Positions 5,958 through 9,147 of a DNA stretch of 9,147 nt are shown piece by piece (the first letter of the stretch is position 1; the number at the start of each line of letters is the position of its first letter). The translations under genes and the position numbers were made by a program. The notes below the pieces were generated by a model. It worked only from the letters and a program-made list of their open reading frames with translations, had not been told where the DNA came from and did not search any database. The DNA is taken from assembly GCA_022729615.1 (NCBI GenBank), contig DZAQ01000046.1, positions 1 through 9,147 of the forward strand, written 5' to 3'. The DNA is from Sulfurovum sp. GTDB taxonomy: Bacteria; Campylobacterota; Campylobacteria; Campylobacterales; Sulfurovaceae.

Positions 5958-6815
5958 ATGCTAAAAGAGAAATTTATAGAAGCAGTTGTGGCAGAGGATG
6001 TAGGAAGAGGCGATCTCTTTGCCCGTATAAGTATGCATAGGCAGATCAGGGCGTATGTGATAGCCAAGAGTGATGGTGTGCTGAGCGGCAGAGAGTATAT
6101 TGAGGTGTTGGCTCAAATGTACGATTTGACATGCGATTGGGGCTTCAACGACGGAGAGCGATTCAAGGCGGGCGAAAAGCTCTTGTGGGTCTATGGTGAC
6201 AGCAAAAGCGTTCTTGCTTTGGAGCGCTCCATCTTGGATATTTTGCTTCATGCCAGCTCGATCGCGACACTTACGGAGCGTTATGTCAGCGCGATCGCAG
6301 GTACGGGCGTAAAGATGCTTGATACAAGAAAAACGCGTCCCCTGCTCAGAGAGTTTGAGAAGTATGCCGTACGATGCGGAGGCGGAGTCAATCACCGAAT
6401 GGGGCTTGATGATTGTCTGATGCTCAAAGATACACATCTGCAAACCATCGATGATCTTGAGAGTTTTATGAGAGAGGTGAGGCGGACGATCCCTTTTACT
6501 GCCAAAGTGGAGATCGAGTGTGAAACTTTGGAGATGGCGAAACTGGCGATGTTGGCCGGCGCCGATATCGTCATGTGTGACAATATGACTCCCGAAGCCA
6601 TCCGCGAAGTTGTGGCATACAGAAATGCAAATTATGCGCATATCCTTCTTGAGGCAAGCGGCAATGTTACGCTTGAGACGATAAGAGAGTTGGCACAAAC
6701 AGGAGTCGATGCCATCTCTTCGGGCAGTATGATCCACCAGGCAAACTGGATCGATCTCTCTATGAAAGTTGAGAATGGTCAAGCGCCATGCAAGAAACCA
6801 TCGAGTGAGCGATAG
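5958..6815 (+). CDS. nadC: Nicotinate-nucleotide pyrophosphorylase (quinolinate phosphoribosyltransferase)
   Basis: This is a 285-residue type II phosphoribosyltransferase that converts quinolinate and PRPP to nicotinate mononucleotide, CO2 and pyrophosphate, directly after NadA. Visible motifs are EDVGRGD (13-19), ER at 89-90, TRKTRP (123-128), EKYAVRCGGGVNHR (134-147), LKDTH (156-160, K157 catalytic region), VEIEC (184-188), DNM (208-210), EASGN (232-236) and GVDAISSGS (249-257). Compared with the common family pattern, KDNH reads KDTH and the LN after the ER pair reads LD; I believe related Campylobacterota share the first change. The gene begins 9 nt after nadA with only a weak purine stretch (AAAGAG), consistent with coupled translation. 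Its last codons run into the DHH gene. The final 15 residues look like a non-conserved polar tail. Confidence 0.96.
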   Translation: MLKEKFIEAVVAEDVGRGDLFARISMHRQIRAYVIAKSDGVLSGREYIEVLAQMYDLTCDWGFNDGERFKAGEKLLWVYGDSKSVLALERSILDILLHASSIATLTERYVSAIAGTGVKMLDTRKTRPLLREFEKYAVRCGGGVNHRMGLDDCLMLKDTHLQTIDDLESFMREVRRTIPFTAKVEIECETLEMAKLAMLAGADIVMCDNMTPEAIREVVAYRNANYAHILLEASGNVTLETIRELAQTGVDAISSGSMIHQANWIDLSMKVENGQAPCKKPSSER

Positions 6816-6816
6816 G

Positions 6817-7758
6817 GTGCAGAGTTCTGCCCTGAAGGCATTGATGGATGCGCATCATACGGTGACGATCCTTTCGCATATCAATCCGGATGCTGATGCT
6901 ATCGGAACATCACTTGGAATTTATTCGCTTCTCAAAGAGAGCGGCAAGCGGGTTGAAATCGCCAATATATCAGCCGATTTGCCAAGGCATCTCGATTTTT
7001 TACCAAATTTTTCCAAGATCAAACATAAAATTGATTATCGCGACAGCCTGATTATAGCATGTGATTGCGGCAGTCTTGATCGCTTGGGGTTTGATGTCGA
7101 AGGACGGAGCATCATCAATATCGACCACCATCACACGAATGACCATTATGGAGAGATCAACTGTGTTGAGCCGCATTTGAGTGCAAGTGCGCATGTGGCG
7201 TATTTGGTTTTCAAGGAGGATTTTGCACTCTGCAAAGATGCCGCCACCTGCTTTTATACCGCGCTTCTCTCAGACACCCGTTATTTTACGACTAATAATG
7301 TCGATGAAGAGGTCTTTGAGTTTGCGCGCGAATTGATCATGCTTGGCGCTGATCACAAGAGTGTCGCTTCCAATCTGACACAGCGGCGCTCGCTCGCTTC
7401 GCTTAGAATGCTCGGCAGCGTATTGGGAACATTGCGGCTTCATTGTGATGCCACTATTGCGTCGATGGTTGCAACCGGTGAGATGTTTGCGGCATCGGGA
7501 GCGAGGATGAGCGATATCGAGGGGGTGGTGGATTATGCCCGATCTTTGGCGACGGTTGAAGTGGGGGTATTGCTGGTGGAGCGGGAGAGTGAGATCAAGG
7601 TATCGCTTCGCAGCAAAAGTGTTGATTTATCTGCTGTAGCACAATATTTTGGCGGCGGAGGACACAAGAATGCGTGCGGATTTACATTGGCGCTTGGGGA
7701 TATTGAAGAGATTTTAGATAAAATTCTAGAGCAAATTAAAAAATCAATAACTCTATAA
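6817..7758 (+). CDS. NrnA-like DHH/DHHA1 phosphoesterase (oligoribonuclease / pAp phosphatase type)
   Basis: This is a cytoplasmic two-domain metal-dependent phosphoesterase of about 313 residues. Numbered from the GTG at 6817, the DHH domain shows HINPDADA (21-28), CDCGSLDRLG (82-91), the signature IDHHH (102-106) and LLSDTRYF (151-158), giving all Mn-binding Asp/His. The DHHA1 domain ends in the substrate loop FGGGGHKNACGF (278-289, H283). In the family, NrnA degrades 2-5-nt RNA and hydrolyses pAp to AMP; which activity dominates here is not visible. The start is uncertain. GTG 6817, one base after the nadC stop, leaves the usual N-terminal helix before the first strand. An ATG at 6775 would overlap nadC by 41 nt, and an ATG at 6844 has the best ribosome site (GAAGG, 5 nt) but cuts that helix. 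It is probably co-transcribed with nadA-nadC. Confidence 0.9.
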   Translation: MQSSALKALMDAHHTVTILSHINPDADAIGTSLGIYSLLKESGKRVEIANISADLPRHLDFLPNFSKIKHKIDYRDSLIIACDCGSLDRLGFDVEGRSIINIDHHHTNDHYGEINCVEPHLSASAHVAYLVFKEDFALCKDAATCFYTALLSDTRYFTTNNVDEEVFEFARELIMLGADHKSVASNLTQRRSLASLRMLGSVLGTLRLHCDATIASMVATGEMFAASGARMSDIEGVVDYARSLATVEVGVLLVERESEIKVSLRSKSVDLSAVAQYFGGGGHKNACGFTLALGDIEEILDKILEQIKKSITL

Positions 7759-7780
7759 AAGTGTAAAAGAAGGGGAAACA

Positions 7781-9147
7781 ATGCTCAGAAGAAGAGGACA
7801 AAAAGGGAGTAATATAGGGTGGATTTTGCTTCTCGTTTTACTGCTTGCAGGAGGCGCCGCAGCCGGATTTTATGTCTATACCGCTGAAGATTTTGAGCGC
7901 ACGCCGCCGGTGATAGAGGTTGCCAAAGAGGACTACTGGAATGCCAAAGACCCTATAGAGATCAAGATATCAGATAATTTTGGCTTGAAAAGCTATCAGA
8001 TCGCACTCAATGACGGCAAAAATGAGGTCATTGCCGAAGTTGCAGACGGATTGGGCGGGATGAAAGAGAAGAGTGTACCGGTGAAATTTTCATCCGGAAA
8101 ACTTGACTCAAACGCAAAAACCGTGACACTCAAAATTCAAGCAGTCGATGGGAGCAAATGGAATCTCTTTGCAGGCAATAAAAGCGAGAAAACTGTTACT
8201 CTTAAGATCGATTATCGTCGCCCCAATGCCAATGTAGTTGCCAGCTCGTACAGTATCACACAAGGCGGGAGTGCATTGGTGATTTTTCAAGCTTCCGATG
8301 ATGATGCGCTCGCGAAACTCTATGTGCAGTCGGGGAAAAACAGATTCAAAGCACAGCCATACAAAAAAGAGGGATACTTTGCGGCTTTGATCGCGTGGCC
8401 TTTTGTGGAGGAGAATTTCGAGGCGAAAGTGGTCGCAGAGGATAAAGCCGGCAATATTCGCATGGTTGAAGTGCCGTTTTATCTCAAGAATGCAAATTAT
8501 CAAACATCAAAGATAGAGGCAACAGATAAATTTATCGATGGGAAAATCACTGATTTGGCAGAACATGACCCCAAATATATGAAATCAGACAGACTTCAAA
8601 GATTTAAATCTGTCAATGAGACGATGCGAATAGATAATGAGAATTTGATCCATGCACTCTCCTCAAAGGTTTCTGATGAGATGATAGAGGAGTGGAAGAT
8701 TGTGAGATTTGATCCTCTGAAAAATGGGCAGAGAGTGGCGAGCTTTGGAGATCATCGATACTATTATTACGCAAATGATAAAAATAATATAGTGACCCAA
8801 TCCTACCATGTCGGATATGATACGGCAAGTACACAAATGGCGCCTATTCTTGCATCCAACAGAGGAAAGGTGGTATTTGCGGATTATAACGGTATCTATG
8901 GAAATATGCCTATGATCGATCACGGAATGGGTCTCTTCTCGCTCTATGGTCACTGCTCCACTTTGCTTGTCAAGGAGGGCGATAGTGTTGAGGCCGGACA
9001 AGAGATCGCCAAAACAGGCATGACCGGACTTGCGATGGGAGATCATTTGCATTTTGGAATTTTAGTGCAAGGGATCGAGGTAAGACCCGTTGAGTGGCTG
9101 GATCCAAAGTGGCTCAGGGATAATGTAGAGAAGATTTTCAGGGATGC
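7781..9147 (+). CDS. Membrane-anchored M23 metallopeptidase with Ig-like N-terminal domains (3' end cut by window)
   Basis: 455 residues are present and the frame is still open at the window edge. A basic N-terminus (LRRRGQK) precedes a signal-anchor helix (about 12-34), placing the rest in the periplasm. Residues about 43-145 and 148-235 look like two Ig-like beta-sandwich domains (paired KISDNFGLKSYQI and QASDDDALAKLYV segments), followed by a charged linker. The LytM/M23 domain (about 318-440) has H343 and D347 in HVGYD, GH at 390-391 and HLHFG (422-426), so both zinc ligands and catalytic His are intact. Such enzymes cut peptide cross-links in peptidoglycan; Csd and Pgp3 proteins of this phylum shape the cell this way. 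Ribosome site AGAAGGGG (7768-7775) lies 5 nt before the ATG and 22 nt after the DHH stop. Substrate and ortholog name are not established. Confidence 0.9.
   Translation, partial: MLRRRGQKGSNIGWILLLVLLLAGGAAAGFYVYTAEDFERTPPVIEVAKEDYWNAKDPIEIKISDNFGLKSYQIALNDGKNEVIAEVADGLGGMKEKSVPVKFSSGKLDSNAKTVTLKIQAVDGSKWNLFAGNKSEKTVTLKIDYRRPNANVVASSYSITQGGSALVIFQASDDDALAKLYVQSGKNRFKAQPYKKEGYFAALIAWPFVEENFEAKVVAEDKAGNIRMVEVPFYLKNANYQTSKIEATDKFIDGKITDLAEHDPKYMKSDRLQRFKSVNETMRIDNENLIHALSSKVSDEMIEEWKIVRFDPLKNGQRVASFGDHRYYYYANDKNNIVTQSYHVGYDTASTQMAPILASNRGKVVFADYNGIYGNMPMIDHGMGLFSLYGHCSTLLVKEGDSVEAGQEIAKTGMTGLAMGDHLHFGILVQGIEVRPVEWLDPKWLRDNVEKIFRD

Noticed and set aside
5961..6782. A 273-codon open frame on the minus strand covering almost all of nadC
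   Set aside because: It is in register with nadC codons, and stays open only because nadC lacks TTA, CTA and TCA codons there. It starts at TTG, and its translation shows no family motif, while nadC is unmistakable.
8108..8503. A 131-codon minus-strand frame opposite the M23 gene
   Set aside because: Lies wholly under a gene with intact catalytic motifs and encodes no plausible domain.
1..9147. Defence, mobile or toxin-antitoxin systems, CRISPR repeats, tRNA or rRNA
   Set aside because: I looked on both strands and found no transposase, integrase, repeat array, nuclease pair or RNA gene pattern; every long frame is assigned to a housekeeping or signalling gene or is a shadow.

Overview
The window reads as a stretch of chromosome from a member of the Campylobacterota (the former Epsilonproteobacteria), probably a free-living Sulfurimonas/Sulfurovum/Sulfuricurvum-type organism. 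This is inferred from the NadA, NadC and ferredoxin sequence types, from the ferredoxin-Ppx/GppA gene pair (as I recall, also adjacent in Helicobacter and Campylobacter), from extended -10 promoters with weak -35 boxes, and from the very dense gene packing. No species can be named without a search. I see no mobile element, CRISPR array, RNA gene or phage remnant, and the longest gene-free stretch is only about 106 bases.

The window has two divergent blocks that separate at about 4865-4952. The left block is on the minus strand and reads in transcription order plsY (acyl-phosphate glycerol-3-phosphate acyltransferase), folB (dihydroneopterin aldolase), an OmpR-type response regulator, its membrane histidine kinase, a 2[4Fe-4S] Alvin-type ferredoxin and a Ppx/GppA phosphatase. 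plsY and folB overlap by 4 nt. The regulator and kinase overlap by 22 nt, the kinase using a TTG start. Ferredoxin and ppx are 11 nt apart. The regulator has its own probable promoter, set beside a 26-nt A/T palindrome.

The right block is on the plus strand and reads nadA (quinolinate synthase), nadC (quinolinate phosphoribosyltransferase), an NrnA-like DHH/DHHA1 phosphoesterase and a membrane-anchored M23 metallopeptidase that runs off the right edge. NadA and NadC catalyse successive steps of de novo NAD synthesis from iminoaspartate; nadB is not in the window. The DHH enzyme probably degrades short RNA and/or pAp. The M23 protein probably trims periplasmic peptidoglycan.

Most of this is core metabolism, and I do not find a clear undescribed system. 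The points worth a second look are the symmetric 8-8-8 inverted repeat on the nadA/plsY promoters, the palindrome and small dyad at the two-component promoter, the unusual residues in the Ppx HD-like domain and in NadC, the ferredoxin-phosphatase pairing, and the two Ig-like domains predicted in front of the M23 domain.
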